This document shows, in pieces, positions 23,530 through 35,236 of a DNA stretch of 64,000 bases. Location: NCBI GenBank assembly GCA_025617745.1, contig CM046861.1, positions 18,945,563-19,009,562 of the forward strand, read 5' to 3'. Numbering within the stretch: position 1 is the first letter of the stretch; each line of letters starts with the position of its first letter. A model generated the notes under the pieces. That model made no database searches, was not told where the DNA came from, and worked only from the letters and a program-made list of their open reading frames with translations. This stretch comes from Heliocidaris erythrogramma (lineage: Eukaryota; Echinodermata; Echinoidea; Camarodonta; Echinometridae). The position numbers and the translations under genes are program-made.

Positions 23530-24952
23530 TGTATCCCCCGGCAGTATGCCGGAGGATACTTTGGATTCAGCAGCGTTTCGCCGCCGCCGCCGCCGCCGCC
23601 GCGTCACATTATTGTGTGCGCTCTAGCGGTCACATTTCTCGACGAATTTCTTTCAGACTTCCTGTGGACGTGTATCTTGGTAAAATCTGGACCCCTATAG
23701 TTTCTGGTGATGCTGCCCCCAGTGTTCCGTCTTTTATAGGGTAAAAGGCCATATTTTTGGGGAAAGTTTGTGCGCGCTCTAGCGGTCACATTTCTCAACA
23801 GATTTTGTTCAAATTTTGTATGAAGGTGTCTCTTGGTAAAATCTGGAACCCTCTAGATTTTGGTGATGCTGCCCCCAGTGTTCCGTCTTTTATAGGGTCA
23901 AAGGTCATATTTTGATAGATGTCTTGTGTGTACTCTTTTGTGCGCTCTGGCGGTCACATTTCTCAACGGATTTCGTTCAAATTTTGCATGAAGGTGTCTC
24001 TTGGTGTAATTTAAAAACCTATAGTGTTTGGTGATGCTGCCACCAGTGTTCCGTCTTTTATAGGGTCAAAGGTCATACTTCAGGGCATGGGGTGAGTGCA
24101 CTCTGCAGGCCACATTTCTTGATGGATTTCTTTCAAATTTTGTATGGAGATGTATCTTGGTATAATCTACACATCTTTACTGTTTAGTGATGCTGCCCTC
24201 ATTGTTCCGTCCTTTATAGGGTCAAAGCTCATTTGTCCCTTTTGTGCACTCTTACTTCTGCATTTCTTGACGGATTTCATTCAAACTTTGTATGGAGATG
24301 TATCTTGGTATAATCTACACATATTTAATTTTTGGTGATGCTGCCCTCATTGTTCCGTCCTTTATAGGGTCAAAGGTCATTTTTCCATTTCTTGCACTCT
24401 TACTTCTGCATTTCTTGACGGATTTCGTTCAAATTTTGCATGAAGGTGTCTCTTGGTGTAATCTAAAAACCTATAGTTTTTGGTGATGCTGCCACCAGTG
24501 TTCCGTCTTTTATAGGGTCAAAGGTCATACTTCAGGGCATGGCGTGAGTGCACTCTGCAGGCCACATTTCTTGATGGATTTCTTTCAGATTTTGTATGTA
24601 GGTCCATTATAGATTACACCTCTACAGTTTTGGGTGATGCTGCCTCTAGTGTTCCGTCTTTCATAGGATCAAAGGTCATATTTTAGTGGATGGCTTATGT
24701 GCGCTCTGAGGTCATACATGTATTTCTTCCGAATTTTCTATAAAAATGCATTATACTCTAATCTGCACAAATCGTTTTGGTAATGCTGCTCCTGGTGTTG
24801 ACAATATTCCGGGCCACTGGTGGCAATTTCTACACCATCCATTTGTTTGAGGGAGGGGATGGGGGAGGGTCTTTGTCCCTCCTTCAAATCGCTGCCAGTG
24901 CCGGGGGATACATTTCGCATTGCGCGGCACCAGCAATGCACATTTCTAGTTA
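23530..24952 (+). mobile_element. TATCCCCCGG-end element, copy 2 (longest unbroken)
   Basis: It starts GTATCCCCCGGCAGTATGCC, passes an 8-unit CCG/GCC run (about 23580-23604), then about eight tandem ~150-bp units, and ends CCGGGGGATACATTTCGCAT then TTCTAGTTA. The ends GTATCCCCCGGCA and TGCCGGGGGATAC form inverted repeats. Nearly every unit contains GGGTCAAAGGTCAT. No protein is encoded; this looks like a non-autonomous foldback-type element. Confidence 0.85.
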
Positions 24953-25819
24953 ATATAACAACCAAAGGTATTGTATACTACATTGTATAACCTTAATAAT
25001 AACCTTGGTCAATACATACAGGTTATATAATCGATATGAGATACACGTATATAAACTTGATAATGCCTTCTTATGGCATATAATTAGTCTTATTACATGA
25101 TTCATACAAATATTCAAAGTCATCTCTTGACATCGAGTCTTCTCCACTATCGTCCTTTTCAGGACTTCACACTTTCAAGAAAGATTACTTCTACACTCTC
25201 TGAATTTCGATCTCGCCTTTCCTTTTCTTCTCCGCTCAACTTTTCTCCACTTTCTTCTTCTTACTCAACAGCCCTTTTCAGGTCTAACCACAACCGTAAA
25301 CCTTCTCCACGTTAATAAATCCAGTCCGCGAGCAGGTAAATTCAAGTAGTCGGAGGAGATTGATATCAAGCAAAATCACCGGTGGGCAAGGAAAGAACAA
25401 GTTCGCGGGCTTGGCCGAGTCCAAGCACAATAACAATATATATTTATTGATTAAGCATGCATGAAATTGTGACTCTATGATATGATGATTGACATGATGA
25501 TGATGATAGGGCAGGTGTCCACCTGTACTGGGCGCTCATGGCGCTTGCTCTAGAATGTCTCGCAACATTGACCATTCTTGATAAGTGTGTTGAAGTGAAG
25601 TCCAGAAGTCTAGGCTTTTGTCTAGTCCGTATTAATGAGTGGCTTGACTTTGGCTAATAATTCAAAGTCAATCCAAATGATCAACATCAATTAACCAATA
25701 TAAGTAAACACCGAGTGAAATTTGACAGTACATCTGGGCCTAGGGCTACTATTTTAAGATAACTGCGCACATCGACATGACATTGCGATGCGTCCCGTAA
25801 TCTAACGCTTTTATAGTCA
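24953..25819. other. Intronic stretch without recognisable genes
   Basis: It contains a short CT-rich open frame (25097-25315) with no family motifs and an ATGATG patch (25480-25510). Nothing else recognised. Confidence 0.4.
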
Positions 25820-26152
25820 ATTATTTGTCCATTTCATGCACTCTTCTGCATTTCTTGACGGATTTTGTTCAAATTTTGCATGAAGGTGTCTCTTGGTGTA
25901 ATCTAAAAACCTATAGTTTTTGGTGATGCTGCCACCAGTGTCCCGTCTTTTATAGGATCAAACTTTGGAGAATGGTGTGAGTGCACTCTGTAGGTCACAT
26001 TTCTTGACAGATTTCTTTCGAATTTAGATAGAGATGCATTATACTCTAAACTACACACATTGTAGATTAGGGGAGGTTCTTTGTCCCTCTTTCGAATCGC
26101 TGCCATTGCCGGGGGATACATTCGCATTCGCGGCAATGGACTTTTCTACTTT
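25820..26152 (+). mobile_element. TATCCCCCGG-end element, 3' fragment (copy 5)
   Basis: Only the last unit (GCATGAAGGTGTCTCTTGG, GGTGATGCTGCCACCAGTG) and the 3' end (GCCGGGGGATACATTCGCAT, TTTTCTACTT) remain. Confidence 0.75.
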
Positions 26153-26356
26153 TGACAGGAAACTTAGCAGTATTAAGCTATTAACTACTGATTGGAAATT
26201 GGAAATTCCTATTTCAGGCATTAATTGAAGGAAAATTAATATAAGTCCGGCTCGTCTGACATAGAAGTAAAAATCGGTCGAAAAAGTTAGAACTTGAGAA
26301 CGACAGGATAAGGACTTTATATTCCACCACCGAATCACATGTGCTATCTCGACGGA

Positions 26357-27430
26357 TTATTTACTGCTATAAATCATATATATCTACCTATTCATGCTAG
26401 TCTCCTGACTACGCTACCCAATCAAGAATTTTAACACAAAAAAGTCACAATATTGTGCTGCAGGTAAGTTGCCCAGTGTTGTTAGGCCGCAGAGATTGCC
26501 AACCTCGGAGGCCACAGCTTCGGGGTGGGTGACGTCAGATTCTAGTGGTTTGGATATCATAAATCCAATCCCCCGGTCGCTTTGACCAGAAGGGGGGACG
26601 TCTGCTCCACCATGGTCCCGCTATAAGCCGCCAGGGGAGATTCGTGCCACTACTGCGGGGCAACTCACGGGTACCGCCCATCTAGTGGTTTGGATATCAT
26701 AAATCCAATCCCCTGGTCGCTCCGACCAGAAGGGGGGACGTCTGTTCCTCCTGCCCTTGCTGTCTGCAGAGCACCAAGTGTCGTCACCTGAGTGCGCGGA
26801 GACTAGTGGCCTCCTATTTCCGCCCGCAGGTGGAGCATTTATGCTTCCACATAATGCCCATGTTGGTCGGGGTTTGCAAACCCTAACCCCCGGTCTTACT
26901 GACCTTACCGTCTTACTGACCTTACTGACCTTACTGACCTTATGCTGTCTTTACAGCCGACTAACGGGAAGACTCAAGCCAACAATTTTGGGCGGTCTGC
27001 GGAGCACAAGGTGTTGTTGCCTGGGTGCGTGGAATTAGGTGGCCTAATTCCGCCCGCAGGTGGAGCATTTATGCTTCCACATATATCACAAATAGTACTC
27101 ATGCGAATACTTGGACCTCGTCTTGCACTTGACGCCTCAAGCGCCCACCCCACGTCGGTAGTGTGTGCGCGACTTTGGGTACAAACCCTCCACCTATGAA
27201 CCTCCCTCTTACCGCTCTCCTTGCAAGCAACATGTTTTACTCTTTTGGGACTGCTCGCAATAGAGGAAGATTGCCGTTGCGCATTCATGCGGGTGAAGGA
27301 GATAACAATGGATTACAGGGGTGCGCACAATATTGTGACTTATATGTGGAAAAGTTCTCAATTGGGTTTTGCTGGTCAGGAGACTAGCAAATATAGGTAG
27401 GTGTAAATTATAAGAAAATCAGTGCTGATT
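26357..27430 (+). mobile_element. Internally deleted DIRS derivative with both inverted ends
   Basis: The left end (AATCATATATATCTACCTAT, CACAATATTGTGC) and right end (GCGCACAATATTGTGA, TAGGTAGG, GAAAATCAGTGCTG) match the two terminal inverted repeats of the 47-53 kb element. The inside keeps only leader and gag fragments, for example TTTGGATATCATAAATCCAA twice (about 26559 and 26690) and GGAGCATTTATGCTTCCACA twice (26832 and 27060). RT, RNase H and recombinase are gone. A short TTACTGACC tandem lies at 26897-26940. This is a 1.1-kb non-autonomous form. Confidence 0.8.
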
Positions 27431-27639
27431 TTACAAAGTTGCGCCTTTCAAATCAGAGGCACATCTCTAATCCGGCCGTTAGCATGCATTCATCAGTCGT
27501 TAATCCGGCCGTTCGCAGGACCGTTCTTGAACGCACCTCCATTGTTCGAGAGTACAATGAAAGTTGGGGCTCTCCCTGGCTCGCTTAACAGACTGTGTTC
27601 CGAACCCGTTTGAACGGGTTTGACGCGTCTTTTTTTAAA

Positions 27640-28149
27640 TTTGATTTGATTTGATTTATTTACCACCAACAACATTTAATTACAATACATTTTTTTTTAC
27701 ATACAATGATATTTACATATAAATGAAGAAAAGCATTGGTTGGTAAAAGGGGCCAGATAATAGCACATGTGCTAGTCGAGCCTGACCCACAACAACAAAA
27801 AAAACAAAACAAGTATTTTGTTCTCTTTTTCTAAACGCACGGTAGTTGGATTTAATCTCTTGCGCCTAAGTTCAATTGAATTATAGCAAAAAAATATACT
27901 TTGCATTAAAAATGTTTGTTATAATAAGAATGTTAATCTACATCTGCACAGTTCAACTTCAGTTAAAAATGGTTGAGCATCCCATTTGGCTTGTCACATT
28001 TAAGTCATTCGTAAAGTCATGCGTAACTTTATGAACAGCTTTATGAAACACCCCCCAGATGTTTTGTTGACATTTGTTGTGTATGTGAAGGTGTTCTGAT
28101 ATGTTGAATAACATTCTGATCCGTTTTGTTTTATTTTGTGTTTTTTCAG
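27640..28149. other. End of PXMP2 intron 3, no genes seen
   Basis: AT-rich, with GATTT repeats at 27640-27660 and A and T runs, leading to the acceptor TTTTTTCAG. Confidence 0.5.
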
Positions 28150-28221
28150 TTCCGTGTTCTGTTTGCCAGTGTTATAGCCTTCCTGTGGACCATCTACCTT
28201 GCTGCTATGAGGAGAAGATGA
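28150..28221 (+). CDS. PXMP2: PXMP2-like, terminal coding exon
   Basis: After the acceptor the exon reads FRVLFASVIAFLWTIYLAAM, then three Arg and TGA at 28219-28221. Phe-Arg-Val-Leu-Phe-Ala directly follows Val-Pro-Leu-Gln of the previous exon, as in PXMP2, and the rest is the last membrane helix with a short basic tail. The predicted protein is complete at its C-terminus. A 3' UTR must follow; its end is uncertain. Confidence 0.94.
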   Translation, partial: FRVLFASVIAFLWTIYLAAMRRR

Positions 28222-28697
28222 ACAATTTGAGATGATATCATGACAGGGTACGCTTGCCCGATGGATCAGGGCCAACTCATCTGTCATTGGGACAATTTTC
28301 TTTCAATCTAGCCTGCCTTATAATTGGTTAGCAACTAATTCATATACATGTAGCTTTGATTTCTCACAAAGTACCTGGCAGATTTGTCTGAATCATAGAT
28401 TTTCAACATCCAAATTGAAATGTGTACATGGCTTGGTAAAAATCTTAATTGGCATGTTTTTGTCAAGGTACAGGTAAATCAACTGGAGATTCTGGCAAGT
28501 ACATGTAGGTGATCTATTTGTAAATCACTTAACTTGACTAAGCAAGTTGAAAAGTAGCAGCTTTCAACAAATAGTATAAATACTTTGATGATTTTCACTG
28601 ATCAGGGTATTATAGCAATGATACATCGTGCCATTATGTACATTCAAAAAGTGTGCTACATTTAAATCAATCAAATTCTGCACTGAGATAGCAATAA

Positions 28698-29695
28698 TTA
28701 TTATTATCCCCTCGCCAACGAAGTTGGAGGGGGATGTAGTAACGCTGCCGTCCGTCCGTCCTTCCGTCCTTCCTTCTGTCCTTCTGTCCATAACAACGTT
28801 GTGAACACTGGTTTCGGTTCGATAACTTCAGTGATATGAAGGTACATGGTATCAAAATACAGCGCAAGATCAATTTCGGAGTATGTAGGTTAAAGGTAAG
28901 GCCATAGCTCATTAAATATGCGAAAATAGCTAATTATTTATCAGAAAATGTTTCACAAATTTTAATGAAATTTGATATGAAGGTGCATGGTACCAAAATA
29001 CAGCCTAAGTTTCATGTCGGAGTATGTAGGTCAAAGGTCATAGCTCATTAGATATGCGAAAATAGCTATGTATCTGAAAATGTGGTTTCCGTTTGATAAC
29101 TTTGGTAATGTTAAGATTTTAATAAAATTTGGTAAGAAGGTATGTGGTATGAAGATATAGCCTAAGTTTGATTTTCAAGTATGTCATAGCTCATTAAATA
29201 TGCGAGAATAGCTAATTATGTATGCAAAAATGTAGTTTCTGTTCAATAAATTTAGTCATGTTGGACAGATTTTAATGAAGAAGGTAAGAAGGTACATGAA
29301 GGTGCATGGTATGAAGCTATAGCCGAAGTTCGATCTTTGAGTATGTTGGTTAAAGTCAAAGTTCACAGTTCATTAAATATGCAAAAATAGCTAATTATAC
29401 ATGCGAAAATTTAGTTTCTATTCGATAACGTAATGTTGTTGAGTATGTAAGTCAAAGATCAAAGTTCACAGCTCATTAAATATGCAAAAAATGCTAATTA
29501 TGTACATGAGAAAGTTTATTTTCAGATCTTATCATGGGTCATTCCATAAAGTAGTAAACTTTCTGTACATCTTATCCCCAAGTATTAGTCACTTCCTTGC
29601 CTAGTAATATAATAGTAGAGTCTAATGGAGGTAACTTGTTCTGTTCTGTACCCAGCAAGGGGATGCTACGCTTTGCGTTGCCCTTGTTATTATTT
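28698..29695. mobile_element. Foldback-type element with CCCCT/AGGGG ends
   Basis: It starts ATTATTATCCCCTCGCCAAC, then AAGTTGGAGGGGGATGTAGT and a GTCCGTCC/CTTCCTTC patch. It ends CAGCAAGGGGATGCTACGC, TTGCCCTTGTTATTATT. Inside are four or five degenerate ~150-bp units with AGCTCATTAAATATGCGAAA. It lies in the likely 3' UTR or just beyond the PXMP2 gene. Confidence 0.7.
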
Positions 29696-29876
29696 TATTT
29701 GGCAAAGACAAAACTAAGAAAAAACAATGAGTACAAAACAATTAGTAGAATTTGAAGAGGGTCACATAGATGACAGGGAAAAGAAAGAGATTAACTAATG
29801 ACAACATTTTGTTGATGGTTCAATATTTTTATCTCCAAAAGGGCCATTCTTTGTAAAGTGAAACTCTTTTGATAAA

Positions 29877-29882
29877 AATAAA
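29877..29882 (+). terminator. Candidate PXMP2 poly(A) signal AATAAA
   Basis: This is one of the first canonical signals seen downstream of the PXMP2 stop and upstream of the next transposon. Another AATAAA lies at 32713-32718. The choice is a guess without transcripts. Confidence 0.25.
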
Positions 29883-30179
29883 GTTCATTCTTGCTGTTTT
29901 TTTAATAGTATATTCTTGAAGAGTAATGTCAAATGTTACATGGAGCACATTTTTTGGTTTAAATTGAAGACCCAATTATGCTAATTTGCATACAATTAAA
30001 TTGGAATAAATTAAAGTTAAAAACATTCTTTTTTTCACCATATAATAGTCATCTCTCAGTATGTCATGAGCTTTGATAGTTGTTGCCACTATGTAGTGAA
30101 ATCATACCCTTCCTAGGTTCTTTCGGAAGAAAATAAGTTGAAGGAAAAAGAAAATTTGTCTAAGCATTATGTAATAATT

Positions 30180-31121
30180 GTATCCCCCGGCAGTATGCCG
30201 GAGGATACTTTGGATTCAGCAGCGTTTCGCCGCGGCCGCCGCCGCCGCCGCGGCCGCGTCACATTCTTGTGTGCGCTCTAGCGGTCACATTTCTCAACGG
30301 ATTTCGTTCAAATTTTGCATGAAGGTGTCTCTTGGTGTAATCTAAAAACCTATAGTTTTTGGTGATGCTGCCACCAGTGTTCCGTCTTTTATAGGGTCAA
30401 AGGTCATACTTCAGGGCATGGCGTGAGTGCACTCTGCAGGCCACATTTCTTGATGGATTTCTTTCAAATTTTGTATGGAAATGTATCTTGGAATAATCTA
30501 CACATCTTTACTGTTTGGTGATGCTGCCCTCATTGTTCCGTCCTTTATAGGGTTAAAGCTCATTTGTTACTTCTGCATTTCTTGACGGATTTCATTCAAA
30601 TTTTGTATGGAGATGTATCTTGGTATAATCTACACATATTTAATTTTTGGTGATGCTGCCCTCATTGTTCCGTCCTTTATAGGGTCAAAGGTCATTTTTC
30701 CATTTCTTGCACTCTTACTTCTGCATTTCTTGACGGATTTCGTTCAAATTTTGCATGAAGGTGTCTCTTGGTGTAATCTAAAAACCTATAGTTTTTGGTG
30801 ATGCTGCCACCAGTGTTCCGTCTTTTATAGGGTCAAAGGTCATACTTCAGGGCATGGTGTGAGTGCACTCTGCAGGCCACATTTCTTGATGGATTTCTTT
30901 CAAATTTTGTATGGAGATGTGTCTTGGTATATCTCTCAACACATTTCTTTCAAATTTTATATGAAGATGTGTCTTAGTGAAACCTACACATCTAATTTCT
31001 ACACCATCCTTTTGTTTGAGGGAGGGGATGGGGGAGGGTCTTTGTCCCTCCTTCAGATTGCTGCCAGTGCCGGGGGATACATTTAGCATTGCGCGGCCCC
31101 AGCAATGCACATTTCTAGTTA
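30180..31121 (+). mobile_element. TATCCCCCGG-end element, copy 3
   Basis: Same start, (GCC)n run (30229-30258, broken by CGG), four to five tandem units, and 3' end (GTGCCGGGGGATACATTTAG, TTTCTAGTTA). Most units contain GGGTCAAAGGTCAT. Confidence 0.85.
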
Positions 31122-32900
31122 GCATGCATAATTAAGTAATTCTAATGTCACACACGTGACCTGAAAACAAAAGTTTATGCTATTAGAAAAATACAGTTTG
31201 GATAATGTATATTTTTCCTGTCCTAAGCTAACTTGTATACATGTGTCCTTCATCTCACCAAATATTCCAGATATGATTCTCGTTCTTAAAATATTGCCCA
31301 ACTAACTTTGTCACACACGTGACCCGAGTGCAAATGGTCAATTGCATATGTACTGGGCAAGTCACAAGTACAGTCTTTTTTGTCTATTATTGCTGATATT
31401 ATTGACCTGATAAATCTGTTTTTCACTTTTTGTAGTCCTCTTGCTTAATCCCCTGAACTGTTTGTATATTGTACTGATTGTGTTCTGTTCACAATAACAT
31501 TTAAGAGTCAATCCTGCTTTAGCGCGACAACCCGTGTAGAAAGACCACTGTTTTTGTTTGCCTCGAACATTGAAACATGTCTCATTGAAACGTGTATTAT
31601 AGGAACCTGTACATTATGACCACCTGCTCATAGAGACCGATATTCTCGTCTCCCTTGAGCGGTCTTTTTACACAGGTTTCTCACTGTAACAATATTATAG
31701 TAATACTCTGTTCTCACAACTTTATAGCAACATCTCTGCGCTTCCAAACAGCTTTGGATTATTCAGAATACAAAGCAGCATCCTTGTCAAACCCACACAT
31801 CTTTTGTAATATATTTTATATCAAAATTGGGGGGCCTTGCCCAAAATAATGTCGCTGTCTTTTGAAAACAATATAATTAGAGGCCAAATATGGAGATGAT
31901 GCTCTGTGAGATTATGAAACATGTTCTTTATTAATATATAATATGTATGAACATGAAATCTAAATCATGGATTTAAGAAGATTTTTCAAATCAACTAGAA
32001 GCCTTCCCAGTGATTGATGGCTAAGTGAGCCTCAAAAATACAAATGTTATAGTCAATTGTGGAGAGAATATTCATGCACAAATTATCAAGGTCTTGTATA
32101 CATGTAACTAAACATGTTATATTTGTATTCTGAGAATATCTACATCATGGATTATCTTGTAATCTTTTTTACATGTATTAATGGTATCAATAACTTGATA
32201 GGGGTGTATATTTAATTTCTGTACTTTTATGAGAACATTACTAACAGTAGAATAAGTGTTGATTAATATCAGATCTCAACAGTAATGTTATTATTTAAAT
32301 GGTGATTTGTAAAGAAAACAACAACTGCAAGTGTGTCTTATATTATCAAGAAAACATGTTTGCTTTTACCGTCTTTCTTTTGCAGGGATATATACAAAGT
32401 TATAAGATTTTACATTATGTTTATTGCACAAACTACATTTAATGGAAAATTGCTCTAACTTAATCCACTAGAAGGCTATTATATACTAAAGTGTATCAAT
32501 ATCATTTTCGATTGTAATTTTTTTACAGCGGAAGTTTCTTGAATAATTATTGAGCTGATCTGAAGGAACAGTGCCAATTGATATGAAGGCAAATTAGTAC
32601 TTAGGTATATGTTTAGATGTTATTCCCTTTCCTGGGGTTTACATGTATATACTGCCTGATTTTCACTGAATGTATTTGGTTCATTTCTATAAAAACTGTA
32701 AAAATTGTAATAATAAAATCATTAATCATCTGTATTTTCTTGTAACTGTCACCTTTCTTGTCACCTTACACTCCTCGAACAACTGGATTTTTAATTAGAT
32801 TGGTATTAGCTATGGAATTTCAAAAATGTAGTTTGTGTGTGCATGAGTTCCTGAATGCTCATATCATCAATCAGAACTGCATGTTACTGCTTTCAGGTGG
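31122..32900. other. Intergenic AT-rich stretch
   Basis: TCACACACGTGACC occurs twice (about 31149 and 31311). No ORF or exon with family support was found. Confidence 0.45.
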
Positions 32901-32924
32901 GCATTTCATCTTAGTGATTTTTAC

Positions 32925-33212
32925 TGACAAATTTGCTCTCAGCCAATCAGATGCAAGGATTTCAGTAGCTTACAACAGTTATTGCAACTTGTCATCAATG
33001 ACAAGCTTTATGAAACAGGGCCCAGGTCATAGAAGAAGCCCAATCAGCTACAAGTTGGTGGTCATCGTGCAAAAGGTACATGTATGATGTCACTACGATT
33101 CACAACTGATCTGGGCTGTTTCATAAAACTTGTCATCAATAACTGCCATATTTTTATGACAAATTTGCTCTCAGCCAATCAGATACTTGTAATATGAAAC
33201 AGGACCCAGGCC
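32925..33212. repeat. Two copies of a TTTGCTCTCAGCCAATCAGA repeat
   Basis: GACAAATTTGCTCTCAGCCA followed by ATCAGAT occurs at about 32926 and 33159, each followed by an ATGAAACAGG(G/A)CCCAGG phrase. CTTGTCATCAAT also occurs in both. A dispersed repeat in two partial copies. Confidence 0.7.
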
Positions 33213-33951
33213 TTTTCTCTGACCAGTAAGTTCACAATACCCTGCAATTTTGGTCTTAATGATTCAGAACCTCACTCAGGATGAATTTATATTTCTGAAA
33301 ATTTCATGTTGAATCCCTTTTCATTTTTTCTTTAAAATGTAGTTGAAGTAAGGTGTGTGGTGGCCTGGATTTTTTAAAAGAATAAAGTGAGTGCAAGGTT
33401 TATTTAAATAAAGAGATTGAAATAGAAAGCGAGATATTGAGAATGATGCAATTACAACCTGGTAATAACAGCTATTACTAGGTTGGCTCCTAGGCTAATG
33501 GTGTCCTTTTCCCACTCATTGAAAATAGGTTTGGTTGATCCTGTGGTACCATATACTATCCCTACCTTTTTGGAAGGGGGGGGGGGGGGAGTAAAAAGCA
33601 TTTTCTCTCTCTCTTCTCCCTCCCCCTTTTTTTTCTCTCTGTCTATACATACAATCACATACCCAACATACAAAATTTTATGACAAGGACAGCTGGGACA
33701 ATTTTTATGTAACAAATGTTGACTGGTATCATTTACTTTATTCTTTATGTACATTATGTTTACACTTTACTACATGTATTCTCTGCATCACCCCTTCTGC
33801 TTTATGACAATGGTACACAGAAGAATTTAACAGCTTGCTCTAATTAATTAAAGCACAAAGTTAACAAATACTTTATTAGTAATTAAATATCATAATTGAT
33901 AGGGTTGAAGTAAATTGAATATGTCGTGAAGAAAATGTGAGAAAATTACAA

Positions 33952-34023
33952 TGCCCCGACCGGGATTCGAACCCGGGACCCTGGATTACATGACCAGTGC
34001 TCTACCGACTGAGCTATCCGGGC
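33952..34023 (-). pseudogene. tRNA-like sequence (Lys-type body, altered anticodon loop)
   Basis: The 72-base cloverleaf reads GCCCGGATAGCTCAGTCGGT at the 5' end and GGGTTCGAATCCCGG in the T arm, with intact A and B boxes. The D stem (GCTC/GAGC) and T stem pair well. The acceptor has one G:G mismatch. The anticodon loop is CATGTAA: position 33 is A instead of the nearly invariant T, and the closing pair of the anticodon stem is T:T. The body looks like tRNA-Lys, but a functional tRNA is unlikely. It pairs with the copy at 34080-34138. Confidence 0.6.
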
Positions 34024-34079
34024 TCCCGTCGAAGCAAGAGAGGGGCTATATGTGAGATTGTTACTTTGCTTCGACAGGA

Positions 34080-34138
34080 GCCCGGATAGCTCAGTTGGTA
34101 GAGCACTGGTCATGTAATCCAGGGTCCCGGGTTCGAAT
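34080..34138 (+). pseudogene. Second tRNA-like copy, truncated in the T arm
   Basis: It is nearly identical to the opposed copy (GCCCGGATAGCTCAGTTGGT onward) but stops at GGTTCGAAT and lacks the T-stem 3' strand and acceptor. Upstream, TTGCTTCGACAGGAG mirrors CTCCCGTCGAAGCAA after the first copy. Together 33962-34138 form a long near-perfect inverted repeat. Confidence 0.65.
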
Positions 34139-34959
34139 TTATTCTGGAGGTACATCAAGCCAAATTGTCACAATAACCTTACCTTTTGGGTTACCAACAC
34201 TTTGCAGGATTTTATGAATGAATTAAGTTAGTACCACACATAATATTTCATTTTTGTACATGTTTGCAGCATGTGCATGCATTTTTTGAAACTCGTGTTG
34301 GAGTTAATGTACAAAATGCTTTGCTATTAAGAATGTTAGGTAAGACTGATAAAACAACAATAAAAAGAAATAAGGTATTGCCAGCTCCATGGTCTTGCTT
34401 TGATGAAATAAATAGTACATCAGCCAAGATCCGATCTAGACATAATTTGACTTTTGAAACGGTAGTGTTGCCTCCTACGATCCTAAACACATGTATCTGA
34501 AAGTACTGGCCTATTCTCAAAAAAAAATTTGTTTGAATGTAAATCAGGTTTTTCCTTTTTAAATGTCATACATGAATAAATAAACTCCATGAAGGTTTCT
34601 GCAAGCTGTAGATTTCAACAGAAGGCTGAATAATCTTCAAATCTTACAAGTCTTTAATCATAGGTTCACAATATAGGTGACACTTGCATACAAGACATGA
34701 GTGCACTGCACTTTTTCTCTCACACTGACCTTTGAACTTGACATAAACAACAATAAGTCCTTTGATCGATATGTTTCAGCAAATGAGTGTACCACACACA
34801 GTAACATAATTCAGTCATGACTAATAAAAGTCAGTTATACAGCTGCCGTTGTATACCTTTGAGAAACAAAAAAAACAAAATATTCACAGATGGGGTTCAT
34901 GTATATGTATGTCGGCTAAGGCTGACAAAAACCTCTGCAAAGGCATCTTATAATGACAA

Positions 34960-35236
34960 CAGTGGTTTCTTGTATAGCGCACATGTCTGTCAGACTTGAT
35001 ACTCCTGGTGCTCTACAATTATTACCCTGGCTTTAGCATGGCTGCACTTAAGCGCTCTAGCATTTCAAGGAATTAATTCCTGCCAGGTACCCATTTACCT
35101 CATCTGGGTCGAGTGTGGTAAATGCAGATTATTGTCTTGCCAAAAGACACTAGTGCTGGGCCAGGGATTCGAACCCCGTACCTTGTGATTCACAGTCCGG
35201 GGACTTATCCACTAGACCACAACACGACTGGCATTG
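34960..35236 (-). repeat. tRNA-derived SINE
   Basis: Read on the - strand, a tRNA-like head (TTGTGGTCTAGTGGATAAGT, box B GGGGTTCGAATCCC) at 35155-35233 is followed by a ~190-base body with CTAGTGTCTTTTGGCAAGAC and GGGTAATAATTGTAGAGC, ending near TATACAAGAAACCAC. This is the layout of SINEs common in marine invertebrates. Confidence 0.7.

Larger units (their letters stand above)
14645..28149 (+). other. PXMP2 intron 3 (13.5 kb)
   Basis: It starts GTTCGT and ends TTTTTTCAG. It holds the telomere-like patch, ribozyme motif, LINE remnant, tandem array, two 350-bp duplicates, two TATCCCCCGG copies and the DIRS deletion derivative listed separately. Segments 16.0-18.4, 20.3-21.5 and 22.0-23.5 kb show no coding content I could support. 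Confidence 0.85.

Noticed and set aside
33952-34138. Functional tRNA genes
   Set aside because: A at position 33, a T:T pair in the anticodon stem, an acceptor mismatch and truncation of the second copy argue against function.
34264-34500. 78-residue + strand frame and its 90-residue opposite
   Set aside because: No recognisable domain, no splice or repeat context; it could be a repeat remnant but cannot be supported.
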